64,000 nucleotides of DNA from Azospirillum thermophilum (GCF_003130795.1 NZ_CP029356.1:261001-325000), one strand, 5' to 3'. Counted from the first letter of the stretch, positions 1 to 9,250 are shown. Notes: generated by a model not told the origin, from the sequence alone. Program-made: numbers and translations.

Positions 1-75
1 CAGATCAGCACGGGTGCTGGGCGAGGGGTCCGACAAAAGGCGGGCGACGTCTTCTTTCGACAAATGTTCGGTCAT
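1..75 (-). CDS. DUF2336-type protein, N-terminal fragment (cut by window edge)
   Basis: The first 25 codons of a minus-strand gene run off the left edge of the window. The peptide begins MTEHLSKEDVARLLSDPSPS, which matches the usual opening of alphaproteobacterial DUF2336 proteins, where an 'xxVARLLxxPSPxxR' helix comes first. The function of DUF2336 proteins is unknown; they are predicted to be alpha-helical. The start is the ATG complementary to 73-75. Only the N-terminus is visible, so the assignment rests on about 20 residues. Confidence 0.6.
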   Translation of the reverse strand, partial: MTEHLSKEDVARLLSDPSPSTRADL

Positions 76-218
76 GGGTCTCCGACCCCAGCTTTTGCGC
101 GGCCCGTCCCTCTACGGCGGAGACGAATTCGTTACGGCCAAGCATGGAGCCAAACGGTTGAACCTTCCTTAACGTCAGCCGATCGGACCGTTTCACCCGT
201 CATGCTTGCAACCGTGAG

Positions 219-983
219 TCAGGGAATCCCGACGAAGCTCGGCGGCTCGGGAAGGATCGGGCGGCGCCGGCGCACGCCGTACAGCGCAAGGTCGATCGCC
301 GCCATCTGCTCCTCAACCGAGATCGCGGCCTGCGACGCGACCTCCAGCTCCCGGTCCTCGTAGACGTAGCTGTCCGGGCGCTCCGCCCCCCAGCGGCCGA
401 CGGCGGCATCGCGCTCGTGCAGCAGGGTGACGATCTGCGGCCGGAACAGCCGCATCAGCGCCGTGATCCAGCGGTTGGCCGGCCAGGAGGGCCGGGCATG
501 GTCGATGATGAAGCAGTCCAGCATCCGCACCACGTCGCCCGCCGCATACCACGTCTCGCCGGTGACCCAGCGGTTGGTGGTGAACAGGCGCACCGGCTGG
601 CCGGTGACGTCCATGGCGATGCCGATCAGGTGCGACAGCGCGTCGTTGTCGTTGGGGGGACTCTCCAGGTCGGGCAGCGGCGCCGGCCGCAGCCCGTCCG
701 GCATGCCGTGGGGCCGGAGAAAGGTGTGGAAGTGGCCATGCTCGCCGGGCAGCCGCTCCTCCTCCGGGTGGCAATGGTAATAGTACTGCGCATGGTACTC
801 GGCGTCGTAGACGTCGCCCGGCGGATAATGATGCCACTCGTAGAGCGTGCCGTGCCCGCGCACCAGTTCCCCGACCACCGTGTCGCCGGTCTTGGCGAGC
901 ACGCGCTGGCAGGTCCGGATTTCGCGCCCGGCCTCGGCCATCTCTTCCAACTCTTCGCGGGAAAGCCCCGAGAGATCCGTCAT
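219..983 (-). CDS. DUF6969 family protein
   Basis: A 254-residue soluble protein with no signal peptide or membrane segment. It is rich in His and aromatic residues in its first half (WHHYPPGD near residue 50, YYYHCHP near 67, GHFHTFLRPHGMP near 83), followed by LFTTNRWVTGETWY and DHARPSWPANRW. This pattern matches what I recall of the DUF6969 family in Rhodospirillales, which has no known function. The His clusters could bind metal, but that is inference. It stands alone, with short AT-richer gaps on both sides, so it is probably monocistronic. Confidence 0.7.
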   Translation of the reverse strand: MTDLSGLSREELEEMAEAGREIRTCQRVLAKTGDTVVGELVRGHGTLYEWHHYPPGDVYDAEYHAQYYYHCHPEEERLPGEHGHFHTFLRPHGMPDGLRPAPLPDLESPPNDNDALSHLIGIAMDVTGQPVRLFTTNRWVTGETWYAAGDVVRMLDCFIIDHARPSWPANRWITALMRLFRPQIVTLLHERDAAVGRWGAERPDSYVYEDRELEVASQAAISVEEQMAAIDLALYGVRRRRPILPEPPSFVGIP

Positions 984-1088
984 TGGCCAGTCCGCCCCGT
1001 GCGGGAATAGCGCCGTTTTCGAACCAATTACGTACGCCGCTATGACTGGTTGGCAAGCAATTTCAACCGGCGGGATGCCGTCGCCCCG

Positions 1089-1742
1089 TCAGCTCCGCGT
1101 GGCGGTCACGCGCATGACCGCCGTCCCCTGGCGCAGGGCCCAGGGAACCAGGCCGCCCATGACGGTGCCCAGCGCCTCGTTGAAGGCGGCGATCACGTCG
1201 GTGAAGGCCCGGCCGCGCACGGGCACCACCGCCTCGAACGTCTCGCCGGCCTCGATGGTGCGGCGGGGCATGGCGACCAGCTTGGCCGAGAGGCGGACAT
1301 GCACCCGGTCGGGGACGGTCGCGCCGGGGGTGCTGTACTCCGCCTGGAAATCCCGCAGTTCCGACTTCAGAACGAAGTCCGACCGCAGCCCGACCGTGTC
1401 GCGGCCGACCGAGACGATCCGCCCGCTGTCCTCGAAGGACTGGACGATCAGCCCCTGCACCATGTTCGGCACCCGGTCGGCCCAGGAGACGTCGGCGAAA
1501 TAATCGACGGAGGTGGCCGAGCGGGCGAGCGCGATCCGCGGCGTGTCGATGGCGGCCCCGGCCACCGGCGTCTCGACCAGCAACTGCCAGTCGGCCTTGC
1601 GGATCGACGGGTCGACCGCGGTGTGCGGGGTCAGCGTGTAGAGGCTGGGGGCGGTCGGGTTGAGCGCCGCGACGCAGGACGCCAGCACAAGCGCCGCGCA
1701 TGCGGCCGCGCACACCGTCGCAAGGGTCTTCATGGACGTCAT
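1089..1742 (-). CDS. ABC-type transport auxiliary lipoprotein (PqiC/ABC_trans_aux family)
   Basis: The last gene of the Mla-type operon. It encodes a lipoprotein of about 217 residues: a short hydrophobic signal ends in the lipobox LASC, with Cys23 as the predicted acylated residue. The rest matches the ABC_trans_aux (DUF330/PqiC-like) family, which works with MCE proteins in the periplasm during lipid transport between the membranes. A GAGGAG Shine-Dalgarno lies 10 nt upstream of the chosen ATG at 1742. An alternative ATG at 1760 overlaps the mlaD stop as ATGA, so translation is probably coupled whichever start is used. Confidence 0.8.
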   Translation of the reverse strand: MTSMKTLATVCAAACAALVLASCVAALNPTAPSLYTLTPHTAVDPSIRKADWQLLVETPVAGAAIDTPRIALARSATSVDYFADVSWADRVPNMVQGLIVQSFEDSGRIVSVGRDTVGLRSDFVLKSELRDFQAEYSTPGATVPDRVHVRLSAKLVAMPRRTIEAGETFEAVVPVRGRAFTDVIAAFNEALGTVMGGLVPWALRQGTAVMRVTATRS

Positions 1743-1756
1743 GGACTGCCGACTCC

Positions 1757-2716
1757 TCATTTCCCGCGCACCTCCACGCCCTGCCTCGTGCCGCCGAACA
1801 GGAAGTTCGACGGGTCGTTCTCGATCCGCGTGACCACCCGCGAGAGCTGCCCCGACAGGTCGCGGAGCTGGGTGATCAGCAGGGTCAGTTCATACAGCCC
1901 CGTCGCGCTGAAGTCGCGCAGCGGATCGCGGTTTTCCGCAAGCAGGGCGTTCAACTGCGTCGAGGTCTGCTTCAGCGACTGCGCCAGCTCCTTCCAGTCG
2001 GTCCCGGCCTGGCGGACGGTGCCGTTGAGGGTGGTCAGCGTCTCGCGCGCCTGGCGCAAGGTGCCGTTCAGTTCCGGCCCCACGGATTCGAACCCCTGCA
2101 GCGTCTTCTGCGCCTGCTGCATCGTGCCGCCGATGCCCTGCCCGGCCTCGGCGAGCTCGGCGGACAGGGTGCGGACGTTCGCCAGCGTCTCGGAGATCGC
2201 GCGCTGGTTCTCGCCGTTCAGCAGGTTGCCGAGCTGGCTGATCACCTCCAGCGACCGGTTCAGCAACTGGGGGGCGGCATCCACCACGGCGGACAGCGGC
2301 GACGGGCGCGACGGGATGACGGGGATGCCGTCGGGGTCGGTCGTCTTCAGCCGCTCGCTGGTCGCCGTCCCGCCGGCGATCTGGACATAGGAGCCGCCGG
2401 TGATGCCCTGGACCTCCAGCGAGGCGATGGAGTCCGCCATGATCGGCGTGCCCTCCTGCACCTGGATGGTCACGCGCACGCGGGTCACGTTCTCGGGATC
2501 GAGCCGGATGTCGCTGACCGTGCCGACGGGGACGCCGCGGTAGCGCACCGGGCTTCCCTGCTGCAGGCCGGTGACCGAACCGGTGAAGTAGATCCGGTAC
2601 GGCTGCCGGGTCTCCTCGAGCTGGATTTTGGCGACCCAGACGGTGAAGGCGAACAGCCCGGCGATGAGCGCGAGCACGAAGCTGCCGACCAGGATGTAGC
2701 TGGCGCGGGTTTCCAT
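1757..2716 (-). CDS. mlaD: MCE/MlaD-family lipid transport protein
   Basis: A 319-residue protein that begins with one membrane anchor (residues about 7-29, SYILVGSFVLALIAGLFAF) and continues with an MCE domain (about 38-118), including the SPVRYRGVPVGTVSDIRL segment typical of MlaD. The remaining 200 residues are helical and probably form a trimeric or hexameric periplasmic barrel. MlaD-type proteins shuttle phospholipids across the periplasm for the permease/ATPase pair. It follows the ATPase gene by 9 bp and overlaps or abuts the lipoprotein gene. The length is longer than E. coli MlaD (183 aa) but usual for alphaproteobacterial members. Confidence 0.9.
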   Translation of the reverse strand: METRASYILVGSFVLALIAGLFAFTVWVAKIQLEETRQPYRIYFTGSVTGLQQGSPVRYRGVPVGTVSDIRLDPENVTRVRVTIQVQEGTPIMADSIASLEVQGITGGSYVQIAGGTATSERLKTTDPDGIPVIPSRPSPLSAVVDAAPQLLNRSLEVISQLGNLLNGENQRAISETLANVRTLSAELAEAGQGIGGTMQQAQKTLQGFESVGPELNGTLRQARETLTTLNGTVRQAGTDWKELAQSLKQTSTQLNALLAENRDPLRDFSATGLYELTLLITQLRDLSGQLSRVVTRIENDPSNFLFGGTRQGVEVRGK

Positions 2717-2725
2717 GGGTGCCGG

Positions 2726-3568
2726 TCAATCCTCAGCATGGCGCGCGGCACGGCCGCGCGGTCCGTGGAAATAGTCGTGGATCCAGGGATGCGGATCGGC
2801 GAGATGCTGGTCCAGCGTCCCCACCCGGATCCGCTTGTCGATCAGGACGGCGATGCGGTCGCAGATCGACACCAGGCTGTCCAGGTCATGGGTCACCATG
2901 AAGACGGTCAGCCCCAGGCTGCGCTGCAGCCCGCGGATCAACTGGTCGAAGGCCGCGGCGCCGATGGGGTCGAGGCCGGCCGTCGGCTCGTCGAGGAACA
3001 GGATGTCGGGGTCGAGCGCCAGCGCGCGGGCAAGGCCGGCCCGCTTGATCATGCCGCCGGAAAGCTGGGACGGATGCTTCGCCCCGGCGTCGGGCGGCAG
3101 CCCCGCCATGGCGATCTTGACCCGCGCAATCTCGGCGATCAGCGAATCCGGCAGGTCGGAATGCTCCCGCAGCGGCAGCATCACGTTCTCCGCCACCGTC
3201 AGCGAGCTGAACAGGGCGCCGTTCTGGAACAGCACGCCGGTCCGCGACTGCAGCGCCACCCGTTCCCGCTCCGACAGATCGACGGTGTCGCGGCCCAGCA
3301 TCTCGATGCGGCCGGCCGCCGGACGGATCAGGCCGAGGATCTCCTTCAGCAGGACCGACTTGCCGGTGCCGGAGCCGCCGACCACCCCCAGCACCTCGCC
3401 CCGGCGCACGTCGAGGTCGAGCCCGTCATGCACCGTCTGCGGCCCGAACCGCGTGACCAGCCCGCGCACCCGGATGACCGGTCCGCCCGCCTCCGCGGCG
3501 GTCCCGCGCTCCACCGCCCGATCCTGGCCCGCGGGCGTGCCGTCCGTTCGCACCAGTCCGTTGTCCAT
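2726..3568 (-). CDS. mlaF: ABC transporter ATP-binding protein, MlaF family
   Basis: A 280-residue ATPase subunit of the lipid (MCE) transporter. It has Walker A GGSGTGKS (residues 64-71), the MlaF-type signature LSGGMIKRAGLARAL, and Walker B ILFLDEPTAGLDP. The signature is LSGGM-x-KR, as in MlaF, rather than the general LSGGQ. The first 28 residues are poorly conserved-looking and may be a species-specific extension or a sign that the true start is later. It lies 12 bp downstream of the permease gene in the same operon. Confidence 0.9.
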   Translation of the reverse strand: MDNGLVRTDGTPAGQDRAVERGTAAEAGGPVIRVRGLVTRFGPQTVHDGLDLDVRRGEVLGVVGGSGTGKSVLLKEILGLIRPAAGRIEMLGRDTVDLSERERVALQSRTGVLFQNGALFSSLTVAENVMLPLREHSDLPDSLIAEIARVKIAMAGLPPDAGAKHPSQLSGGMIKRAGLARALALDPDILFLDEPTAGLDPIGAAAFDQLIRGLQRSLGLTVFMVTHDLDSLVSICDRIAVLIDKRIRVGTLDQHLADPHPWIHDYFHGPRGRAARHAED

Positions 3569-3580
3569 GCCCTGCCGCCC

Positions 3581-4732
3581 TCACACGCCGATGAAGGAGA
3601 ACAGGACGGAGAACAGGGCGTCGATGACGATCACCAGGAAGATGCCCTCCACGACCGATTTGGTGGTCAAGGTGCCGACGCTCTCGGCACTGCCGGAAAC
3701 CTTCAACCCTTCGTAGCAGCCAACGATCGCGATGACGAGCGCGAAGACCGGCGCCTTGACGAGCCCGACGATGAAGGTGTTGAGGCTGACCGCGGTCTGG
3801 AGCTGTCGGATGAACTGCCCGAAGGTGATGTCGAGCGTCGCGTAGCTCATCACCGCCCCGCCGAACAGCCCCATGATGTCGGCGTAGAAGGCGAGCAGCG
3901 GCAGCGTGATCATCAGCGCCAGCGCCCGCGGCACCACCAGCAGTTCCACCGGGTCGAGGCCGAGCGTGCTGATGGCGTCGACCTCCTGGTTCACCTTCAT
4001 GGTGCCGATCTGGGCGGTGAAGGCGGAACCGGAGCGGCCGGCCACGATGATCGCGGTCATCAGGATGCCGATCTCGCGCAGGACCGAGATGCCCAGCAGG
4101 TTGACCACGAACAGTTCCGCCCCGAAACGCTTGAGCTGGTCGGCGCCCTGGAAGGCCAGCACCACGCCGATCAGGAAGGACAGCAGCCCCAGGATCGGCA
4201 AGGCGTTCAGCCCGGTCTGCTCGATATGGAACATCACCGAGGTCAGCCGCAGCCGGGAGGGCTGGAGCAGCAGGCGCCCGAAGGTCACGGTGACGAGGCC
4301 GAGGAATCCGACGAGGTCGCGCGCCTCCTTGCCCGCCTCGACCGTCGTGCGGCCGATGCGGACCAGCATGTCGACGACCGGCCGCGGCCTCTCATGTGCC
4401 GGCTTCGGCGTCCGGCCGGCCTCGCGCACCGCGTCGAACAGGGCGGCATGGTCGGGGCGCAGCCCGTCGATGGTCACGGCATGGCCGTCCTGGGTCAGCC
4501 GCTCCGACAGGCGCAGCAGCAGCACCACACCCACCGTATCCAGCGCCTCCAGCCGGCCGAGGTCCAGCCGGACGGCGCCCCGGACGGCGGCCGGGCGCAG
4601 CCGGTCGAGCCGCTCGGCCAGGCCCTGGGCGGTCTCCAGCGTCCAGCGTCCGCCGGCCGACAGGCGGCAGGCGCCGTCGCCGGCGTCGGCCGTCTCGATC
4701 CAGGCCCGATCAGCGGCGGCTTGCAGCGCCAT
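3581..4732 (-). CDS. mlaE: MlaE-family lipid ABC transporter permease with N-terminal STAS domain
   Basis: The first gene of the operon, 383 residues. Residues about 1-100 form a STAS-like domain ([20 protein letters not shown]), equivalent to a fused MlaB. The rest is the MlaE permease with the conserved [29 protein letters not shown] and [14 protein letters not shown] motifs and five or six membrane segments. The open frame extends upstream to 5017, but ATG 4732 has a good Shine-Dalgarno (AGGACGGGG) and keeps the gene clear of the divergent apt gene. Other ATGs at 4759, 4768 and 4810 are possible. The operon therefore carries MlaB and MlaE functions in one protein. Confidence 0.88.
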   Translation of the reverse strand: MALQAAADRAWIETADAGDGACRLSAGGRWTLETAQGLAERLDRLRPAAVRGAVRLDLGRLEALDTVGVVLLLRLSERLTQDGHAVTIDGLRPDHAALFDAVREAGRTPKPAHERPRPVVDMLVRIGRTTVEAGKEARDLVGFLGLVTVTFGRLLLQPSRLRLTSVMFHIEQTGLNALPILGLLSFLIGVVLAFQGADQLKRFGAELFVVNLLGISVLREIGILMTAIIVAGRSGSAFTAQIGTMKVNQEVDAISTLGLDPVELLVVPRALALMITLPLLAFYADIMGLFGGAVMSYATLDITFGQFIRQLQTAVSLNTFIVGLVKAPVFALVIAIVGCYEGLKVSGSAESVGTLTTKSVVEGIFLVIVIDALFSVLFSFIGV

Positions 4733-4964
4733 GACCCCGTCCTGCGTAGTTCTCGGCATGCGTCCCATACCGCGCGAAAGGAAAAACCCAGGCTCGAACG
4801 TGGCGGTCATTACGGTTCCGGTCAACCCTGGGGATGGCGGAGAGCGCGGCGAAACGGCGGTTTGCACCCTGCCTAGGGCGTCGGTAGTATCACCGCAACA
4901 TGACGGCACCATGACGGGCCCCCGCCCGCCGGCTGCCCGAGCCTCGCCCCACGGACCCAGCGCC

Positions 4965-5480
4965 ATGAACCTGAAAGAGCACATCCGCGGCATACAGGAT
5001 TTCCCGAAGCCGGGCATCCTGTTCTACGACATCTCGCCCATGCTGGCGCATGGCGAGGCGTGGAAGACCGCGATCGAGCGGCTGGCCGACGCCATCCGCC
5101 CGCACAAGCCGGACCTGCTGGTCGGCATCGAATCGCGCGGCTTCCTGGTCGCGGCACCGCTCGCCCTGGCGCTGGGCATCGGATTCGTCATGGTGCGCAA
5201 GCACGGCAAGCTGCCCGGCGACAAGATCGCCCACTCCTACGACCTGGAATACGGCACCGACACCATCGAGGTGCAGGCCGACGCGGTGGAGCCCGGCCAG
5301 CGCGTGGTGGTGCTGGACGACCTGCTGGCCACCGGCGGCACCATGGCGGCGGCCATCAACCTGCTGCGGCAGGTGGGCGCGGACGTGCGCGCCGCCGCCT
5401 TCCTGGTGGAACTGACCTTCCTGAACGGCCGCGACAAGCTGGACGTCGAGGCGATCTCGCTGCTGTCCTACGATTCCTGA
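4965..5480 (+). CDS. apt: Adenine phosphoribosyltransferase
   Basis: A 171-residue protein of the exact family length. It converts adenine and PRPP to AMP in purine salvage, in the cytoplasm. Visible motifs are the N-terminal [30 protein letters not shown], and the PRPP-binding loop [14 protein letters not shown]. It starts at ATG 4965 ([20 protein letters not shown]) and is divergent from the Mla operon, so the 232 bp between the two starts must hold both promoters. Confidence 0.96.
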   Translation: MNLKEHIRGIQDFPKPGILFYDISPMLAHGEAWKTAIERLADAIRPHKPDLLVGIESRGFLVAAPLALALGIGFVMVRKHGKLPGDKIAHSYDLEYGTDTIEVQADAVEPGQRVVVLDDLLATGGTMAAAINLLRQVGADVRAAAFLVELTFLNGRDKLDVEAISLLSYDS

Positions 5481-5667
5481 TCCATTGCCCGGTCCCTTGT
5501 TTGCATAATCCTTGGGCGGTTGGCGGCATTTGCCTGAAATCTCATCAGGGACGACCGCCGGCCGATGGCGCCGCCGGCCCCGCTCCGGCAGGGCGGCGGC
5601 GCGTTCCATATGATGGCATACGGCTTGCGTGGGGCGGCGGGTACATCGGCACTAGTGGTCGTGTCCC

Positions 5668-7419
5668 ATGACTCATCTGGCCCCCGTGCTCCGCGAGCTT
5701 CCCTCCCCTCTTCCCGTGCGGCCGCCCGAGACGGTCTCCATGCGGACCCGCGACGGGGTGAGGCTGGACGCCGACGTCTACCGGCCCGACGCCGCCGGCG
5801 AGTGGCCGGTCCTGCTGCTGCGGCTGGCCTGCGGGCGCCGCACGGCGCTGACCAGCCATTACGCCCATCCCCGCTGGTACGCCGCCCGCGGCTATGTCGT
5901 GGCCGTGCAGGACGTCCGGGGCTGCGGCACGTCCGAAGGCCGCTTCCGTCCCTTCCAGGCGGAGCGCGAGGACGGCGCCGACGCGGTGGCCTGGGCGGCC
6001 TCCCTGCCGGGCTCCTCGGGACAGGTGGCGATGTACGGCTGCGGCTATGCCGGCATGGCCCAGCTCCTGGCGCTCGCCGCCGCGCCGCCGGCGCTGAGGG
6101 CGGTGGCGCCGGCCTTCGCCGGCTGGGACGTCCATTCCGACTGGGCCTATGAGGGCGGCGCCTTCCGCCTCGCCGACGCCATGGGCTGGGCCCTGCGCTG
6201 TGCCGCCGAGGCCGCCCGGCGGCTGGAGGACGGCGTGGCCCACCGGGCGCTGAGCGATGCGGTCCGCGCCCTTCCCCTCGACGACGAGATCCCGTCGCGG
6301 CCGGAGGTGCTGCGCGCCTATGCCCGCTATACCCATCACGACGACTGGCTGACCGACCCGGCGCCCGGCCCCGCCTGGGACGCGCTGTCGCCCCGTGCCA
6401 TGGTGGAGCGGATGCCGGCGGACGTCCCGATCCTGCAGATCGGCGGCTGGTACGACCCGCGGCTGGCCGGTTCCCTGGATGCCCATGAGGCGCTGAGCGC
6501 CCGGCCCGGCGCCGCGCCGGCCCGGCTGGTGGTCGGCCCCTGGACGGCGGCGGGGCCGCAGGAGCAGGGAACCGCGGCGGTGGCGCTCGACCGGCTGCAG
6601 CTTTCCTGGTTCGACCGCTTCCTGAAGGGCGAGGAGAACGGGGCGGAGCGGGCCGGGCCGGTGCGCCTGTTCGACGTCGGCGCCGGCCGCTGGCACGACG
6701 CCCCCGCCCTGGCCCCGGCGACGGCGGCGTTGCACCTGCACGGCGACGGGCTGGCGGCGCGGACCGGGGGCCTGCTGCAGCCCGCCCCGTCGCTCGACTG
6801 CGGCACGGACGTGGTGGTGCATGATCCGCGCAGCCCGGTGCCCACGGTCGGCGGCCATGGCGGACCGCAGCCGGGCACGCAGGACCGTGCGGCGGCGGAC
6901 GCCCGGCCGGATGTCGCCGTCTACGGCAGCGCACCCCTGACGGAGCCGCTGACCCTGGCGGGACGGGTGGCGCTCGACCTGTGGGTGGAGGCGGACGCCC
7001 CCTGCTTCGACGTCGCCGCCGCCCTGTCGGTGGTGAAGCCGGACGGGCGCGTGCTGCCGCTGACCCACGGCTATGCCCGCGTCGAGCCGGGGGCGCAGAC
7101 CCGGCCGCTGGTCCTGCCGATGCGGGCGGTCTGCGCGACGCTGGCGCCGGGCGAGGCGCTGCGGGTCAGCATCGCCGGCTCCTGCTTCCCGGCCTATCCG
7201 GTCAACCCGGGCAACGGGGCGGAGCCGGGGGAGACCCGCCGGGTGGACGCCCAGCCGATCACCCTGCTGATCCACAGCGGCGTCGCCCGCCCGTCGCGGC
7301 TGCGGCTGCCGGCGGGAGCGGAGGAGCCGGCGCTTCAGGCGCTCTCGTCCACCTCCATCACGTCGGTCGGGTCGGGAAACCCGTTCGCGACACTGACGAG
7401 GCAGAGTTCCAGGCTCTGA
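5668..7419 (+). CDS. CocE/NonD-type alpha/beta-hydrolase lacking catalytic Ser and His
   Basis: A 583-residue protein with the CocE architecture: an N-terminal alpha/beta-hydrolase domain (RDGVRLDADVYRP near residue 30, VVAVQDVRGCGTSEG near 80), a cap, and a C-terminal jelly-roll of the X-Pro dipeptidyl-peptidase type from about 410 on. Family members use a Ser in GxSYxG, an Asp in GGWYD and a His in GPW[ST]H. Here the elbow reads GCGYAG, with Gly126 where Ser is expected, and GPWTAAG, with Ala294 where His is expected; Asp263 is kept. The protein is therefore probably not an active esterase. Its last 85 bp overlap the end of the convergent Fic-like gene. Confidence 0.85.
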   Translation: MTHLAPVLRELPSPLPVRPPETVSMRTRDGVRLDADVYRPDAAGEWPVLLLRLACGRRTALTSHYAHPRWYAARGYVVAVQDVRGCGTSEGRFRPFQAEREDGADAVAWAASLPGSSGQVAMYGCGYAGMAQLLALAAAPPALRAVAPAFAGWDVHSDWAYEGGAFRLADAMGWALRCAAEAARRLEDGVAHRALSDAVRALPLDDEIPSRPEVLRAYARYTHHDDWLTDPAPGPAWDALSPRAMVERMPADVPILQIGGWYDPRLAGSLDAHEALSARPGAAPARLVVGPWTAAGPQEQGTAAVALDRLQLSWFDRFLKGEENGAERAGPVRLFDVGAGRWHDAPALAPATAALHLHGDGLAARTGGLLQPAPSLDCGTDVVVHDPRSPVPTVGGHGGPQPGTQDRAAADARPDVAVYGSAPLTEPLTLAGRVALDLWVEADAPCFDVAAALSVVKPDGRVLPLTHGYARVEPGAQTRPLVLPMRAVCATLAPGEALRVSIAGSCFPAYPVNPGNGAEPGETRRVDAQPITLLIHSGVARPSRLRLPAGAEEPALQALSSTSITSVGSGNPFATLTRQSSRL

Positions 7420-8111
7420 TCGAGAAAGCGCATCATCAGTTCGCGGTACGGCGTCTTGTCGCCGACCGACCAGGCCCGCTCCACGAGGTCGGCGAACAGG
7501 ATGCGGTCGTCCGCCTTGACGAAGACCGGCGGGTAGCCGGAGCGGTTGAGCAGCAGGTTGCACAGCATCAGTGCCGTGGCGGCGTTGCCGGCGGCGAAGG
7601 GCCGCACGCTCATCAGCCGGTGGTGCGCCTCGAAGGCGGCGTCGGGGCTGGGCTCGGTCCGGCGCAGCCAGCCGGACAGTGCGGACATCGAGACCCGCAG
7701 CTTGGCCGGGTCGGGCGAGGCGACGGCGTCGGGATCCGCCAGCGGCCCCTCGCGATAGCGCCCGGCCCCCTCGTCGATCCCGGCATAGAGCAGGCCGTGG
7801 AAGGCGGCGATCGTCCGTTCGGTGACGATGCCGCCCGGCTGGTAGGACAGGCGGGCCATCAGCTCCAGCGCCTTGCGGTGGTTGAGCGCCAGACGCTGCA
7901 TCGCCGGGTCGCGGTTGCGCAGCGCGGGAGAGCCGCGCTGGAACAGCGTCTTCACCTCAGCGGCGGTCAGGGGGCCGCCTTCCACGCCGAGCCCGGACAG
8001 GGTCAGCTCCAGCTCGAACCGGTCGGCGATGTCGGTGACGACCCGCATCGGCAGGGGACGGGCCTTGTCGAGAAGCCGCTTCTTTTCCGCGATATCGTCG
8101 AGCAGAGCCAT
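7335..8111 (-). CDS. Fic-like (Fido) protein with degenerate active site
   Basis: A 258-residue soluble protein whose C-terminal half resembles a Fic domain: an HHRLMSV...PF...GN core is followed by LMLCNLLLNRSGYPP. Active Fic AMP-transferases carry HPFx[DE]GNGRxxR. Here the stretch reads RPFAAGNAATAL, so the catalytic His is Arg170 and the phosphate-binding acid, second Gly and both Arg residues are gone. AMP transfer is therefore unlikely. Start ATG 8111 has a GGGAGGGG Shine-Dalgarno. No antitoxin motif ((S/T)xxxE(G/N)) gene is adjacent. The family call is from the residual motif and fold context. Confidence 0.7.
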   Translation of the reverse strand: MALLDDIAEKKRLLDKARPLPMRVVTDIADRFELELTLSGLGVEGGPLTAAEVKTLFQRGSPALRNRDPAMQRLALNHRKALELMARLSYQPGGIVTERTIAAFHGLLYAGIDEGAGRYREGPLADPDAVASPDPAKLRVSMSALSGWLRRTEPSPDAAFEAHHRLMSVRPFAAGNAATALMLCNLLLNRSGYPPVFVKADDRILFADLVERAWSVGDKTPYRELMMRFLDQSLELCLVSVANGFPDPTDVMEVDESA

Positions 8112-8358
8112 CCGTCGCCCCTCCCCTCGCCCCGGCCAGTTCCACCATCCGTCATATAGCCTGTCCGCCGCACAGGGAAGACCAAGCTTGGCGGCCGGCG
8201 GCACACCCCCTGCGGGAATTTGCCGCTTTTACGACAACAGCGGCCCGGCCTAGGATTCGCCACGGCCTCCCCCAGACACGACCACGCGCCGGTGCGCAAC
8301 CATGCCGGCGCGGACGTGCAGCCACGAAGGGGAACCGGGTCGCACGGGGATTGGCGCC

Positions 8359-8769
8359 ATGGACCACGTCGCCTGGGACGAAACGATGAGCGTCGGCGTC
8401 GCCATACTGGACGACGACCACAAGAAGCTGCTCGACATGTTCAACGGGCTGCTGCGCACGGGCATCACCGCGGGCAACCGCGACGACCTCTGCGCCCTGC
8501 TCGGCAGCCTGCGCGCCTACACGACCGTCCATTTCGCCCGGGAGGAGGAGTGGATGGAGAGCCACGGCTTCCCCGAGCTGCCGGCGCACAAGGCGGCCCA
8601 CCGGTACTTCGTGGAGGAGGTCGAGAAGCTGCACCGCGACTTCGAGGGCAGCAACACCACGATGCTGCGCGTCGACCTGATCCTTCTGCTGAAGGAATGG
8701 TTCATCGAGCACATCCAGCATGTGGACGCGCAGTACCGGCCCTATGGCGGCGGCACCGCCCCTCACTGA
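8359..8769 (+). CDS. Bacteriohemerythrin
   Basis: A 136-residue single-domain hemerythrin, which binds O2 at a diiron centre in a four-helix bundle and may act as an oxygen store or sensor. All seven usual ligands can be placed: His21, His58, Glu62, His77, His81, His118 and Asp123. The start ATG 8359 gives MDHVAWDETMSVGVAILDDD, the usual family opening; an upstream in-frame start at 8302 would add an unconserved leader. It converges with the small gene on the minus strand ending at 8792. Confidence 0.93.
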   Translation: MDHVAWDETMSVGVAILDDDHKKLLDMFNGLLRTGITAGNRDDLCALLGSLRAYTTVHFAREEEWMESHGFPELPAHKAAHRYFVEEVEKLHRDFEGSNTTMLRVDLILLLKEWFIEHIQHVDAQYRPYGGGTAPH

Positions 8770-8791
8770 GCCCCCCGACCGAAGCGGACGG

Positions 8792-9151
8792 TCAGCGCAC
8801 CCAGGCCACGCGGAAGGGGCGCTGCACCCCGTCATGCTCGGTGACGGCGACATAGTCGCCGGGAACGAAGCGGTGACGGTCGAACCGGAAGATCGGCTCG
8901 TCGTCGTCCGTATCGTCCTCCTCGTAATCGAACAGCCAGACCGACCCGCGCTGGACCAGCCGGCCGGTCTGGTCGTCCTCGCCGCGCCAGAAGCGGTGGA
9001 CCGTGCAGTCCTGCTCGTGGAGCCGCCATTCGACCGGGTCGAACTGCCCGTCCTCGGTCAGCGGGGCGGTGAACTCGTAGCCATGCTCGGCGCTGCCGTC
9101 GGGATGATCGGCGGTGCGCGCCAGTTCCAGGCGGATGGTCTTCAAGGGCAT
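8792..9151 (-). CDS. Conserved hypothetical protein
   Basis: A 119-residue acidic protein (MPLKTIRLELARTADHPDGS...). I do not recognise the family. The composition, with several Trp/Phe residues, an EEDDTDDDEP run near residue 80 and 'FDRHRFVPGDYVAV' afterwards, suggests a small beta-rich cytoplasmic protein. No signal peptide or membrane segment is present. It lies 118 bp downstream of another small gene on the same strand, with a hairpin between them, so the two are probably separate transcripts. Confidence 0.65.
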   Translation of the reverse strand: MPLKTIRLELARTADHPDGSAEHGYEFTAPLTEDGQFDPVEWRLHEQDCTVHRFWRGEDDQTGRLVQRGSVWLFDYEEDDTDDDEPIFRFDRHRFVPGDYVAVTEHDGVQRPFRVAWVR

Positions 9152-9222
9152 GGGCGGTCTCCGAAGGTCGTCGCGGCGGCGGCGCGGGGGCGGGGAAGCC
9201 CGCCCGCAGCAACGACAATCGG

Positions 9223-9250
9223 CGGGTGGCGCGGACGTTCCGCCGCCACC
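9223..9250 (-). terminator. Hairpin terminator after the 86-residue ORF
   Basis: Arms GGGTGGCG (9223-9230) and CGCCACCC (9243-9250) pair perfectly, and CGGA/TCCG inside extends the stem with one bulged base. Read on the minus strand it lies 20 bp past the stop at 9270 and is followed by a weak T-rich stretch (GATTGTCGTT). It is probably the terminator of that gene. Confidence 0.4.

Noticed and set aside
1700..4876. A very long plus-strand open frame (over 1000 codons) opposite the Mla operon
   Set aside because: It lies antisense to four well-supported genes; its translation is Arg/Gly/Asp-rich with no recognisable domain. It is a product of high GC content.
7335..8769. Fic-like gene considered as part of a toxin-antitoxin system
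   Set aside because: The catalytic motif is degenerate and neither neighbour resembles a Fic antitoxin; the next gene is a hemerythrin.
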